From contig DDRH01000010.1 in assembly GCA_002343075.1 (NCBI GenBank), positions 698 through 64,697 of the forward strand: a DNA stretch of 64,000 bases, read 5' to 3'. The notes under the pieces are model-generated. The model made no database searches, was not told where the DNA came from, and saw only the letters and a program-made list of their open reading frames with translations. The DNA is from Phycisphaerales bacterium UBA2421. GTDB lineage: Bacteria > Planctomycetota > Phycisphaerae > Tepidisphaerales > Tepidisphaeraceae. Of the stretch, positions 50,493 to 59,820 are shown piece after piece (position 1 is the stretch's first letter; each line of letters starts with the position of its first letter). The translations under genes and the position numbers were made by a program.

Positions 50493-52418
50493 ATGGTCCA
50501 GAATGTCATGAGCCGACTCGATCAACACATCGCCTCCGTCCGAAACAAACTTGCGTTGACACAGTTTGTTCACGCGCTGGCGTGGACGCTGCTGATTCTC
50601 GCAACGCTCGTGTTGCTCTACATCGTTGTCAGTCGCCTGTTGCGTGTTGAGCTTCCGCATCAACCTTATCTTCTCTTTGGCGGAGCGGGTGCCGCGGCGT
50701 TGGCGGCGGTGGTGCTGGGGGTGGTTCGTCGGCCCTCCCACGCGGCGGCAGCCGTGGCGATTGATCAGAGACTCGGGCTGAAAGAAAAGTTTTCCACCGC
50801 ACTCCAGCTACGCAACGGCAACAATGATGCGTTTGCGCTCGCCGCTATCCGTGATGCCGAGCAGACGGCGCAGAGAGTCGCCGTTAACTTCAAACAACAT
50901 TTTCCATTCAAGTTCCCCGGAGCGACTTATGCCCTGATCGGCGTGACCGCGGCCGCGCTCGCGGCTTTTTATCTGATTCCGACCGATCTCGATCTCTTTG
51001 GAAAGGAAGCCGCACGCGCACAATTGCTGAAGCAAGAGGCGGCAATGAAGGCCGCAGAGGCCCAGGTGAAGAAGGCCCTGGCCACGGTGGAAGCCGTACC
51101 GAAAGCGTCGCAAGATCTAGATGCGGTCAAACAGGCCAAGCTCGATTTGGCCAGCTTGCTCAGGGCACCGATCAAGGACCCTGCGTCGGCAAATCGTTCG
51201 GCGCTCAAGGCATTGCAGGATGTGAATGACGCCGTCAAAAACCAGATCGAAAACCAGCAAAAGTTTGCGGCGGCCCAGAACGACGCCAAGTTGCTGAAAA
51301 ACATGGCCCCCGATCCTCAGGACAAAGGCCCCCTGGCCGACGCCCAGCGTGCGATGGCCGCGGGTGAGTTTGCCAAGGCCGCGGACGACTTGAAGAAGCT
51401 GGTTGAAAACTTTGACAAGCTCGACAACGACCAGCAGCAGCAGGCGAGTCAGCAGATGCAGAAACTGGCCCAGCAATTGCAGCAGGCCGCGCAGAATCCT
51501 CAGCAAATGCAGCAGATGCAGCAACAACTGCAGCAGCAACTCGGATTGAATCAACAGCAGGCGCAGCAAATGGCCCAGCAGATGCAGCAGGCGGCGCAGG
51601 GCAACCCGCAGGCCCAGCAGCAGTTGCAACAGATGGCTCAGCAGATGATGCAACAATTGAACAATGGGCAGGGACCCAACCAGCAGCAGCAACAGCAGAT
51701 CCAGCAGATGATGCAGCAGATGCAGGCGCAAATGGGCAACCAGCAGGCGCAGCAGCAGATGGCGCAGGCCATGCAGCAAATGGCACAGGCCATGCAGCAG
51801 GCGGCGCAGGCCCAGCAGGGTCAACAGCCTGGCCAGCAACCGCAGCCGGGTGAAGCCGGGCAGCAGCAAATGCAGCAGGCCATGCAGCAGATGCAGCAAC
51901 AGCTCGATCAGATGGAAGCCGTCGCCCAGGACGCCCAGCAGCTCGCCGACGCACAGGCCGGGCTTGATCAGGCAATGCAGGAGGCGGCGGGCATGTGCAA
52001 TGGCGAGGGTGAAGGTGAAGGCGGGCAAGCCGGCAATGGCGGGCAGTGGCGCGAAGGCGACCCGAATCGCATGGGCAACAATGGCGATGGCATGGGCGGC
52101 GCAGGCATCGCCGCCGGAGATCGATCGGCCAAGCAGCAGGCGCCATTTGGCGTCAAACGAGAAACGGCCCCAAGTCAAAACACTAAAGACGGACGTCTCC
52201 TCGCCTCGATTTACATTAAGGACAACAAGCCCATCAAAGGCAGCGGCAAGGCAGAGCTAAGGGACGTCGCCGCCGCAGCCGAGCAGGAAGCAGCCGATGA
52301 AGTCGATACCGATCGCGTCGGTCGAGGCGCACAGAATGTCGTCAAGGACTATTTCGGCTCCCTGAGCAAAGAAGAAGAGCCCGCCGCCCCGACGGAACCC
52401 GCACCGCTGCCGAAGTGA
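50493..52418 (+). CDS. Membrane protein with Gln/Met-rich coiled-coil C-terminal region
   Basis: A 641-residue protein. Two N-terminal membrane helices (about 30-52 and 62-78: TLLILATLVLLYIVVSRLL) and a third near 148-165, a short soluble part, then from about 310 to 490 a Gln/Met/Ala-rich low-complexity region (QQMQKLAQQLQQAAQ, MQQMQQQLQQQLG). The tail has Gly/Asn-rich and basic parts. Starts at ATG 50493 or 50508 (MSRLDQ). The coiled-coil-like composition resembles DUF4175-type planctomycete proteins; no function known. Codons mix CAG and CAA, which argues for a selected protein rather than a DNA microsatellite. Confidence 0.78.
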   Translation: MVQNVMSRLDQHIASVRNKLALTQFVHALAWTLLILATLVLLYIVVSRLLRVELPHQPYLLFGGAGAAALAAVVLGVVRRPSHAAAAVAIDQRLGLKEKFSTALQLRNGNNDAFALAAIRDAEQTAQRVAVNFKQHFPFKFPGATYALIGVTAAALAAFYLIPTDLDLFGKEAARAQLLKQEAAMKAAEAQVKKALATVEAVPKASQDLDAVKQAKLDLASLLRAPIKDPASANRSALKALQDVNDAVKNQIENQQKFAAAQNDAKLLKNMAPDPQDKGPLADAQRAMAAGEFAKAADDLKKLVENFDKLDNDQQQQASQQMQKLAQQLQQAAQNPQQMQQMQQQLQQQLGLNQQQAQQMAQQMQQAAQGNPQAQQQLQQMAQQMMQQLNNGQGPNQQQQQQIQQMMQQMQAQMGNQQAQQQMAQAMQQMAQAMQQAAQAQQGQQPGQQPQPGEAGQQQMQQAMQQMQQQLDQMEAVAQDAQQLADAQAGLDQAMQEAAGMCNGEGEGEGGQAGNGGQWREGDPNRMGNNGDGMGGAGIAAGDRSAKQQAPFGVKRETAPSQNTKDGRLLASIYIKDNKPIKGSGKAELRDVAAAAEQEAADEVDTDRVGRGAQNVVKDYFGSLSKEEEPAAPTEPAPLPK

Positions 52419-52449
52419 CGCTGGATACCAGAATCTCAAAACCAGAAAT

Positions 52450-52535
52450 CTGAATCAATGACGAGAACCGAATGACGAATGACGAGCGGCAACTTCGAGC
52501 CTCGGAATTGATTCGTCATTCCGGTTCCCTCTTTC
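52450..52535. repeat. Intergenic inverted repeat of AATGACGA family (copy 2)
   Basis: CTGAATCAATGACGAGAACC and GAATGACGAATGACGAGC lie before a pairing set CTCGGAATTGATTCGTCATT on the other side of about 15 bases, so a foldback is possible. The same words occur in copy 1 at 48905-49064. Confidence 0.65.
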
Positions 52536-52537
52536 GG

Positions 52538-53485
52538 ATGTTAACCAACCTGTGTTTAGCCGTGTTCATCTGTGGCTCGCTTTCCTGCGACCGGGCCGAC
52601 AAACCAAGCCAACTCACGCTTTACACGAGCATCGACGAACCGATCGCCCGGCCGATTATTGAGCAGTTTGAGAAAGAGACTGGCATTGACGTCGTAATCA
52701 TCGGCGATACCGAAGCCAATAAGTCCGTCGGCCTCGCCGAACGCCTGCGCGCCGAACGGAATCGCCCGCGGTGCGATGTGTGGTGGGGGAATGAGCCGTT
52801 TCACACGATTAACCTGGCACGTGAAGGTTTGTTCCAGCCGTACGAGTCGCCCAGCGCCGCCGACGTGCCGGCGATGTACCGCGACCCGCAGCACCGCTGG
52901 GCGGGGAATGGGCTGAGGGCGCGGGTGATCGTGTGGGCTGAGGGCAAAGAGCCTCGGGGCGAGTTCAGTCTCGCTGAGAGGCGATTCGCGATCGCACGTC
53001 CGACGGCGGGGACAACCGCAGGCTACTTCGCCGCGCTCTACACGATCAAAGGGCAAGAGTTCGGCGATGAGTTTGTGCGACGACTCGGTCGCCCGACACT
53101 GCTCGGAGGCAACGGCCCGGTCGCCGAAGCGGTTGGCCGGGGCGAGTTCGATGTCGGCTGGACCGACAACGATGATGCCGCCAATGTTCTGCGCAACGGC
53201 GGAAGGCTGTCGGTGGGCTTTGCGGGTTCGGGCACACTCATGATCCCGACAACCGTGGCGCTGGTGGCGAATCGCCCTGAAAATGGGAATGCGAGGAAGC
53301 TCGTCGATTTTCTTTTGAGCCGTGGAGTGGAGAACGAGTTGATCCACGCCCAGTTTGCCGGCTGGAGCATCTGCGGAGGCGAGGGCCAGCCGGCGGCATT
53401 GCAGATTGATTACGAGGAAGTTGCCAAGCAGATGCCTGAAGCCGTCCGCAGAGCGACGGCGATCCTCGAAGGAAGAGAGCCGTGA
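52538..53485 (+). CDS. Periplasmic substrate-binding protein of an iron-type ABC transporter
   Basis: About 315 residues of the type 2 periplasmic-binding fold, FbpA/FutA/ThiB group: LTLYTSIDEPIARPIIEQFE, VDVVIIGDTEAN-type hinge (GIDVVIIGDTEANKSVG), CDVWWGNEPFHTINLAREGL, GEFDVGWTDNDDAANVLRNG. A probable lipoprotein signal ends at C17, but the lipobox (SLSC) is weak. The first 15 codons lie within a copy of the CATCTGTGGC repeat, an oddity treated in findings. It precedes the permease by 48 bases. Substrate (iron, thiamine or phosphonate-type) undetermined. Confidence 0.85.
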   Translation: MLTNLCLAVFICGSLSCDRADKPSQLTLYTSIDEPIARPIIEQFEKETGIDVVIIGDTEANKSVGLAERLRAERNRPRCDVWWGNEPFHTINLAREGLFQPYESPSAADVPAMYRDPQHRWAGNGLRARVIVWAEGKEPRGEFSLAERRFAIARPTAGTTAGYFAALYTIKGQEFGDEFVRRLGRPTLLGGNGPVAEAVGRGEFDVGWTDNDDAANVLRNGGRLSVGFAGSGTLMIPTTVALVANRPENGNARKLVDFLLSRGVENELIHAQFAGWSICGGEGQPAALQIDYEEVAKQMPEAVRRATAILEGREP

Positions 53486-53533
53486 TACACCCTCGCCCGG
53501 GGAGCCAGGAGAGAGTGCAGAGGGAGTGGCGGA

Positions 53534-55144
53534 ATGAAGTTTCGGGCGTCATCTGCCTTTAGTTTCCTCTTCTACTCGGCTGTGGCGGTCTGCTTCGTCG
53601 CGCCGCTTGCCTGGGTGGGATTGACGCTGCTCGCGGAGCCTGCCGCGTGGAGTGAGTTGTGGTTGGATGCCTTCCGACTGCGCTTGCTGGGGCGTACACT
53701 TTTCTACAACTCGCTCGTTGCGATGATCGCGACAATCATTGCCATCCCGGCCGCGGTGGCGCTGGGGCGGGGCCGTGGGACGGTTTCGCGCGGGCTTGTG
53801 TTGTTCCTGCCGGTGTCGCTCCTTCTGCCGTCGATCGCATTCGAGTACGGATGGAAGCAAGCGCTACTGCTCGGCGGGGTGTTTCCCTCTCCGCAGTCGG
53901 TCGGCGATGTCGCGCGGTGTATCTGGACGCTCGCTGCATGGCTCTGGCCGATTCCCGCCTGCATTGGCGCGATTGTGTTGCGACGGTTTGACGTAAGCAT
54001 CCTGGAACAGAGCGCGATCGATGGTGTACTCAACCGGTTTACCCTGCGAGTGCTCATCAGGCCGCTGCTCGCCGGAGCGGCGATCGTGCTTCTGCTGGCA
54101 TCGCAGGAGTTTGCCGTGTTCGAGCCAAGCGGCATCAGCGTGGTGGCGACGGAAGTGCGCATGGTCTTTGATACCGGTGCCTACTCGTCTTCAACCAACC
54201 CGATTACGCAAGTCTTTGGCGCCGGCGGGGGTGAGGCGATCGGCGCGCCCAGCCAATCTGCACGCTCGGCAGCGGCGATCGTCACGGCGATGCCTCTGGC
54301 GGCCACCACTGTGCTGATTGCCGCATTGGCCTGGTGGGCTTCTCGCAGGCTGGCGGTTGAAGGCGAACTGCACGTCGGCCGTCGTCCGACGGTCCTCCGC
54401 GCGCCGCGGTGGAGTGTAATCGCTGGTTATCTGGTGATTGGAATCACAAGCGGCCTGCCGCTGGTGGCGCTTCTGGTCGCGCACAAGAGTGGGTTTAGCC
54501 CGCAGAAGGTGTGGGCGACTTTCTCGCCGCAGGTGATCGGATCGATTTTCCTGGCCACCATGACGATGACAGTCTCAATTGCGATGGCGCTGTTTCAGCT
54601 TGCCCGGCCGCGCCGTGGAATGATCGCGCTCGCGGCGGTCTGTTTTCTGCTCGGCGGGCAGATGCTGGCGATCGGGCTGATTCGACTCTTTAACCGCAAC
54701 ATTACGGCGTTCATCTATGATTCATTTGCGATTGCGGTACTGGCCTATGCCGCTCGCTTCGGATGGCTCGCACTGGCGGCGGGGGGAATGACCTGGCAAC
54801 GAGGGTGGGTGTCGTTGCGCGAACTAGCAGCGATCGATGGCGCATCGCCCGGCCAAACGCTTCGCAGCGTGGTGCTCCCGCTCGCATGGCCCGTTCTGCT
54901 GGCGGCGGGCTTGCTTGTCGCCGTGCTGAGTCTCACTGAGGTTGCGGCGACTGTGCTCCTTAGCCCGCAGAATCCGCAGCCACTCGTGCCAATGCTGCTG
55001 CAATGGGTACACCTTCAGCGGTATGATGCGATGATCGAGGGAACGCTGCTCCTATCCTGCGTTGTCAGTTGTCTGGCAGTACTTGCAGTGGTGCTGGGCG
55101 CTTTTGGCCGGAGGGCGTTCTCTGCGCTGGCCAAGTCGCCATGA
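53534..55144 (+). CDS. ABC transporter permease, double MetI-type (FbpB-like)
   Basis: A 536-residue protein with about 12 membrane helices. The sequence contains two binding-protein-dependent transport permease domains: the first with DVSILEQSAIDGVLNRFTLR and the EAA loop-like region, the second with LREL-AAIDGASPGQTLRSV before the last helices (LPLAWPVLLAAGLLVAVLSL). This two-domain fused layout is the FbpB/SfuB iron permease type. It has a GGAG site before its ATG. No ATPase gene follows in the window, so it may use one encoded elsewhere. Confidence 0.88.
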   Translation: MKFRASSAFSFLFYSAVAVCFVAPLAWVGLTLLAEPAAWSELWLDAFRLRLLGRTLFYNSLVAMIATIIAIPAAVALGRGRGTVSRGLVLFLPVSLLLPSIAFEYGWKQALLLGGVFPSPQSVGDVARCIWTLAAWLWPIPACIGAIVLRRFDVSILEQSAIDGVLNRFTLRVLIRPLLAGAAIVLLLASQEFAVFEPSGISVVATEVRMVFDTGAYSSSTNPITQVFGAGGGEAIGAPSQSARSAAAIVTAMPLAATTVLIAALAWWASRRLAVEGELHVGRRPTVLRAPRWSVIAGYLVIGITSGLPLVALLVAHKSGFSPQKVWATFSPQVIGSIFLATMTMTVSIAMALFQLARPRRGMIALAAVCFLLGGQMLAIGLIRLFNRNITAFIYDSFAIAVLAYAARFGWLALAAGGMTWQRGWVSLRELAAIDGASPGQTLRSVVLPLAWPVLLAAGLLVAVLSLTEVAATVLLSPQNPQPLVPMLLQWVHLQRYDAMIEGTLLLSCVVSCLAVLAVVLGAFGRRAFSALAKSP

Positions 55145-55267
55145 CGAATGCTGGTGCAAGCCGGCTGAATGCGGGGTCGTGTTCGAATGGGCATAGGCGC
55201 AGTACCGAGTGCTGAGGTAAAGCAAGAAGTGAGATTTCAGAGGCGAAAACGAACCCGCGAATGTCTT

Positions 55268-56215
55268 ATGGTTTGCTCGGCGCGACGGCGTTTCCGGGTC
55301 GTTTTTCGCTGCTCTGCGCTTGCCTGGAGGAGCCTTAGCGTATTGCTTCTTCTCGCTGGCTGCAGAGACAGGGACCTGCCGCAGGCTATTTGGCTCTCCA
55401 CTGGAACAGGCCCGGCGCAGGTGGTCTACCCACGGGCAATTGCCTATGACGCCCCGCGGGATCAGTTTGTCGTTGTCGATCGCATGGCGCGCGTGCAGCG
55501 AATCGACCGCGATGGCCAGTTTGTCGCCGGCTGGCGCATGCCGGATTACATGATGGGCAAACCTGTGGGCGTGAGCGTGGGGCCTGATGGAAATATCTAT
55601 GTGCCCGATACGCATTACCAGCGGATCATGGTCTACTCGCCGGACGGTCATTTGCTGCGGCAGTGGGGAGCGCCGGGCAAGGAAGACGGTCAGTTTATCT
55701 TCCCGACAGACGTCGCTTTCGATGATCGTGGGCGAGTGTATGTCAGCGAGTACGGCGATCACGATCGGATACAGATTTTTGATATGCAGGGGAACTACCT
55801 GGCCCAGTTTGGGCAGTTCGGGGACGGTGAAGCGGCGTTTTCGCGTCCGCAATCGATCGCGATCGTCGGTGATACGGTGTATCTGGCCGATTCGTGTAAT
55901 CATCGAATTGGCGTCTGGAAGACCGACGGGCGTTTCGTCAAAAACATCGGCACAGTCGGCACGGCGGCGGGGGAGTTTCGATTTCCGTACGGGCTTGATG
56001 TTTCACCCGACGGCAAGCTGCTCGTGACCGAGTTTGGCAACAATCGGGTGCAGGTGATCGATCCAGAAAGCGGCAAGAGCGTATTACAATGGGGTCGTGC
56101 CGGTCGCCAGCCGGGCGAGTTGGCCTATCCCTGGGCGGCGGTGACTGACAAGCGTGGCAGAGTGGTGATTGTCGATGCGGGTAACAATCGATTGCAGGTA
56201 TTGCAGCGCAGATAA
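55268..56215 (+). CDS. NHL-repeat lipoprotein
   Basis: About 315 residues. ATG 55268 gives a lipoprotein signal with C32 (LLLLAGC). The rest is a six-bladed NHL beta propeller: repeated VSVGPDGNIYVPDTHYQRI, VAFDDRGRVYVSEYGDHDRI, SIAIVGDTVYLADSCNHRI, LDVSPDGKLLVTEFGNNRVQ and VIVDAGNNRLQVLQ. Such proteins bind proteins or ligands at the cell surface. Its place after the substrate-binding protein and permease suggests it helps that transporter or senses its substrate. An ORF from 55169 adds an unlikely basic stretch. Confidence 0.82.
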   Translation: MVCSARRRFRVVFRCSALAWRSLSVLLLLAGCRDRDLPQAIWLSTGTGPAQVVYPRAIAYDAPRDQFVVVDRMARVQRIDRDGQFVAGWRMPDYMMGKPVGVSVGPDGNIYVPDTHYQRIMVYSPDGHLLRQWGAPGKEDGQFIFPTDVAFDDRGRVYVSEYGDHDRIQIFDMQGNYLAQFGQFGDGEAAFSRPQSIAIVGDTVYLADSCNHRIGVWKTDGRFVKNIGTVGTAAGEFRFPYGLDVSPDGKLLVTEFGNNRVQVIDPESGKSVLQWGRAGRQPGELAYPWAAVTDKRGRVVIVDAGNNRLQVLQRR

Positions 56216-56387
56216 CGGCTACCCCGTGTTCGCAGGCAAAGCTCTGGAGGATGCGCAGGCTGGTCGGGAACGGAGGGATGATCGGTTGATTTCTGTATGC
56301 TGAGGTGCTTCTGGATCGCAGATTGGGTGGTGCCTCGGGTTCGTTTTTAATTCGCTTCGATGTCGCTTAGCATTTCCACGTCGCCGT

Positions 56388-59300
56388 ATGCCGATTTCAC
56401 TTGAGTACATGTCCTGGCTGCAGGCGGTTGGCCTGTTTGCTCTGCTGGCTACGCCGGTGGTGTTGCTTGGCATTCGGTCGCTTGTGGGCTTGGGGCCGGT
56501 GCGCAGGTGGGTTGCGGTCGGTACGCGGCTGGCGGTGCTGCTGCTGATGGTGCTGATTCTGGCTGGTGCGCGTTGGCAGAAGATCAATCGGACAGTCGAA
56601 GTCATGGTGCTTCGCGATGTGAGCGACAGCACACTCAATGTCACCAGCTTTCCGGGTGATTCCCTGCAAAAGTCTATCGAGGACTTCTTGCGGTCGGCGG
56701 CCGATTCAAAACTGAAGCGGCCGGATGACCGCATCGGGGTGATCAGTTTTCATAGCCAGTCGCTGATCGACGCCATACCCAACACATGGCTCGCCCTCGA
56801 TGCGCGGCCGATCCGCGACCCCGGGAATGGCACCGATCTCGCCAGCGCCATTCAACTGGGCCTAGCCACGCTCGGCAAGGATAGCATGCACCGGATGGTG
56901 CTAATGTGGGATGGAAACTCGAACACCGGCGATATTGAGCAGGCGGTGGCGGCGGCGACGAGCGCAGGGGTGCCCATCGACGTGATGCCGCTGAAGTACG
57001 ATGTGGCCAGTGAGGTATTGCTGGACACATTCAACGCGCCCACTTGGAAACGTGAAAATGAGCCTTTTACCATGCAGGTGATTCTACGTTCGACCAACCT
57101 CGGCCCGGTAACCGGCAAGCTGACGGTGCTGCATCAGGGTGTGCCGATGGACCTCGATCCGGAGACACCGGGCGTGCAGTCGGGCCGCATTGTCACGCTT
57201 CAGAACGGACTGAACCGTGAGCCGGTGCGAGTACCCGGCTTGCAGAGCGCAGGCGTGCATCAATTTAAGGCTTCATTTGAGGCACCCAATGTGAGCGCAA
57301 CCGTCGCCGGTGCGGGGGGGCTGCCGGCTGGCAATGTGGGTGGTTCTCCGCCGCAGGGGGACACACTCACCCAGAACAACGTCGGCAGCGCATTTACCTT
57401 CGTCCGCGGGAAGGGGAAGGTGCTTTACATCGATAACGTCCCCAACGGCGCTGGCCAGACGCTCCGCAGCGCGCTCATCGATGAGGGCATTAACATTGAG
57501 GCCGGGCGCACGACGGTTGACCAGTTTCCGAATGATATTGTTGAGCTACAGAATTACGACGCCGTGATCCTGGCCAATGTACCCCGTGGCAGTGGGGGGC
57601 TGAGCGAGGATCAGCAGAAAATGCTGGCAAGCTATGTCCACGATATGGGCGGCGGGCTGGTGATGGTAGGGGGAGACGAATCGTTCGGTGCCGGCGGGTG
57701 GCAGGGATCGCGCCTTGAAGAAGTCCTGCCCGTCAGTATGGATGTGCCGGCGCAACGGCAGATTCCCAAAGGGGCGCTGGTGCTGGTGATGCACTCTTGC
57801 GAAATGCCAAACGGCAACTATTGGGGCGAGCAATGTGCCATCAAGGCAACCGAAACGCTCAGCAGCCGCGATGAAGTGGGTGTCTTAAGCTATGCATGGC
57901 AAGGCCCCGGCGGCGGGGGAAGCCAGTGGGATTTTCCCTTGCAGCAGAAGGGCGATGGCAGCAAAGTCATCGCCGCGATCAAGAAAATGCAGCTAGGCGA
58001 CATGCCCAGCTTCGACGACATGCTGAATGTCGCCATCAACGGCCGAGATGGCAATCCGGGGTTGAAGCAATCCGATGCGCGTCAGAAACATATCATCGTC
58101 ATCAGCGATGGTGATCCGCAGGCGCCGCGCCAAGATCTGATTGACGATTGCATCAAGAACAAGATCAGTATCACGACTATCACGGTCTTTCCCCACATGG
58201 GCGACCCGGATGGTCTCCCGCCGACCATGAAATCCATGGCTCAGCAAACCAAGGGCCGATTTTATGGCCCGATTAACCAGAATCCTGGCCAGTTACCGCA
58301 AATCTTTATCAAAGAGGCCACGGTTGTGCGCCGCAGCCTGATCCACGAGGAGAAAGAGGGTATTCCGCTTAAACTCTCCGATGCAGGAAGTGAGCTTATC
58401 AAGGGGTTGCCGTCATTCGACCCCATCTTCGGGCTGGTGTTGACGACGCGAAAGCCCAACCCGCAGATTGAAGTGCCCCTGGTCGCGGGGAAGAACAATG
58501 ATCCCCTCCTGGCCTACTGGCAAAGCGGGCTGGGGCGCACGGCGGTGTTTACGAGCGACGCGCACAGTCGGTGGTTGGCGAACTGGACTGGCAGCGCGAT
58601 GTATAACAAGTTCTGGAGTCAGGTCGTGCGATCGGTTGCGCGCCCGCCGATGAGCAGCGACTTTGAGGTGAATACGGTGCCAATCGGTGGCAACAAGGGG
58701 CGCATCACGGTGGAGGCGTTGGGGAAAGACAATGCGTTCCTCAATTTCTTATCGATTAATGCGAATGTCGTCAGCCCCAACCCAAACGCCCCGCCGATGC
58801 AAGTTCGGCTGACGCAAACGGGGCCGGGGACATATGCAGGTGAGTTTGACGCCGCCGACCCGGGAAATTACGTCGCAGTGCTGAACTATCGGGGCGCCCG
58901 GGAAGGAAGTGGGGGCATGCTACTCAGCGGGATGGTGGTCAACACCTCACCGGAACTGCGCGACCTCAAGAGTAATGAAGCGGCGATAGAGAGAATCCGC
59001 GCCGCAACCGGCGGGAGAATGCTAGCGCCGTTTGACGCCGCCAACGCTAACTTCTTTGCCAGAGAGGGTTTACGGCCAAGCATTTCGCCACAGCCGATAT
59101 GGGATCGATTACTCCTTGTCTTGCTCGCGCTCATTCTCCTCGACGTCGCGGTGCGAAGAATCGCCTGGGATTGGCTGGCGACGAAGAATCTTGCGTACAG
59201 GGGCGCGGGTTGGATCCGGTCTTTCACCGCCGCGAGGAACATCGAATCGCGGCAGACGCTGGATGCCCTGCAACGCATCAAGCTTGAGCAGATGAGTAAG

Positions 59301-59579
59301 TCTACAACGGCTACCGACGCTTCCGTGGGAAACAGAACGGCCGTCGCGAGCGAACCCTTGCCCGACCGCAGCCGAAAATTCGAGGCCCCCGCAGGCGTCG
59401 AAGGCGATATAACCAGCGTCGTCGGAGGGGCAACAAACAAGGCAATCCCGTCACCGCCAAGCCCGAAACAGCCCCCCAAAGGAGCACCGCAACCGGGCGA
59501 TGGCATGACCGGGCTTCTGGCAGCGAAGAAGCGCGCGCGGGAGCAGATGGAAAATCGGGAGGGCGAAAAAAATGGCTAG
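56388..59579 (+). CDS. Large VWA membrane protein with GATase-like domain
   Basis: A 1063-residue protein. N-terminal membrane helices (about 10-30, 44-64) are followed by a von Willebrand A domain with a MIDAS motif DVSDST, a class I glutamine-amidotransferase-like domain (LYIDNVPNGAGQTLRSAL, then YVHDMGGGLVMVGGDESFGA) and a second, degenerate VWA-like domain (VMHSCEMPNGNYW, VISDGDPQAP). The C-terminus has a membrane helix (RLLLVLLALILLDVAVRRIA) and a disordered Pro/Lys tail. This is the start of the MoxR/DUF58/VWA cluster. The 59572 start of the next gene overlaps its stop by 8 bases. Confidence 0.83.
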   Translation: MPISLEYMSWLQAVGLFALLATPVVLLGIRSLVGLGPVRRWVAVGTRLAVLLLMVLILAGARWQKINRTVEVMVLRDVSDSTLNVTSFPGDSLQKSIEDFLRSAADSKLKRPDDRIGVISFHSQSLIDAIPNTWLALDARPIRDPGNGTDLASAIQLGLATLGKDSMHRMVLMWDGNSNTGDIEQAVAAATSAGVPIDVMPLKYDVASEVLLDTFNAPTWKRENEPFTMQVILRSTNLGPVTGKLTVLHQGVPMDLDPETPGVQSGRIVTLQNGLNREPVRVPGLQSAGVHQFKASFEAPNVSATVAGAGGLPAGNVGGSPPQGDTLTQNNVGSAFTFVRGKGKVLYIDNVPNGAGQTLRSALIDEGINIEAGRTTVDQFPNDIVELQNYDAVILANVPRGSGGLSEDQQKMLASYVHDMGGGLVMVGGDESFGAGGWQGSRLEEVLPVSMDVPAQRQIPKGALVLVMHSCEMPNGNYWGEQCAIKATETLSSRDEVGVLSYAWQGPGGGGSQWDFPLQQKGDGSKVIAAIKKMQLGDMPSFDDMLNVAINGRDGNPGLKQSDARQKHIIVISDGDPQAPRQDLIDDCIKNKISITTITVFPHMGDPDGLPPTMKSMAQQTKGRFYGPINQNPGQLPQIFIKEATVVRRSLIHEEKEGIPLKLSDAGSELIKGLPSFDPIFGLVLTTRKPNPQIEVPLVAGKNNDPLLAYWQSGLGRTAVFTSDAHSRWLANWTGSAMYNKFWSQVVRSVARPPMSSDFEVNTVPIGGNKGRITVEALGKDNAFLNFLSINANVVSPNPNAPPMQVRLTQTGPGTYAGEFDAADPGNYVAVLNYRGAREGSGGMLLSGMVVNTSPELRDLKSNEAAIERIRAATGGRMLAPFDAANANFFAREGLRPSISPQPIWDRLLLVLLALILLDVAVRRIAWDWLATKNLAYRGAGWIRSFTAARNIESRQTLDALQRIKLEQMSKSTTATDASVGNRTAVASEPLPDRSRKFEAPAGVEGDITSVVGGATNKAIPSPPSPKQPPKGAPQPGDGMTGLLAAKKRAREQMENREGEKNG

Positions 59580-59820
59580 CGACGCGGGTTTCATGCCGCT
59601 GCGATTTAACAATCCGGTAAAGTTGCGGCGGCAGATGAGTCAGCGCGGTTGGACTGAGGTGCAGATACTTGAGGCGATGCAAACCAAACCGATTTCGGTC
59701 CCCGGAAAACTTGGGCCGGCGTTGCGCTATGTGCATCCCGTGACCGGGAAGTCGGTGGTTGTTGATGCAATGACTGGCGAGATTTTTCACGTTGGTGGCG
59801 AGGGTTTCAGATATGGTTGA
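59572..59820 (+). CDS. Colicin-E5-type RNase-like toxin domain protein (candidate)
   Basis: An 82-residue protein: LRFNNPVKLRRQMSQRGWTE, PALRYVHPVTGKSVVVDAMT, then GEIFHVGGEGFRYG. The pattern R-Y-V-H-P-x-T-G-x-S-V-V-V-D, T-G-E-I, H-V-G-G is what I associate with the colicin E5-related ribonuclease domain of polymorphic toxins, which cleaves anticodon loops. Here it is a stand-alone protein with a GGGAGGGCG site. It begins inside the stop of the VWA gene and is followed with overlap by a small gene. A toxin-antitoxin pair is inferred; nothing else supports toxicity. Confidence 0.6.
   Translation: MASDAGFMPLRFNNPVKLRRQMSQRGWTEVQILEAMQTKPISVPGKLGPALRYVHPVTGKSVVVDAMTGEIFHVGGEGFRYG

Noticed and set aside
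51117..52178. A 353-codon minus-strand Leu-rich ORF
   Set aside because: It is the antisense of CAG/CAA-rich codons of the 50493-52418 gene (CTG gives Leu), not a separate gene.
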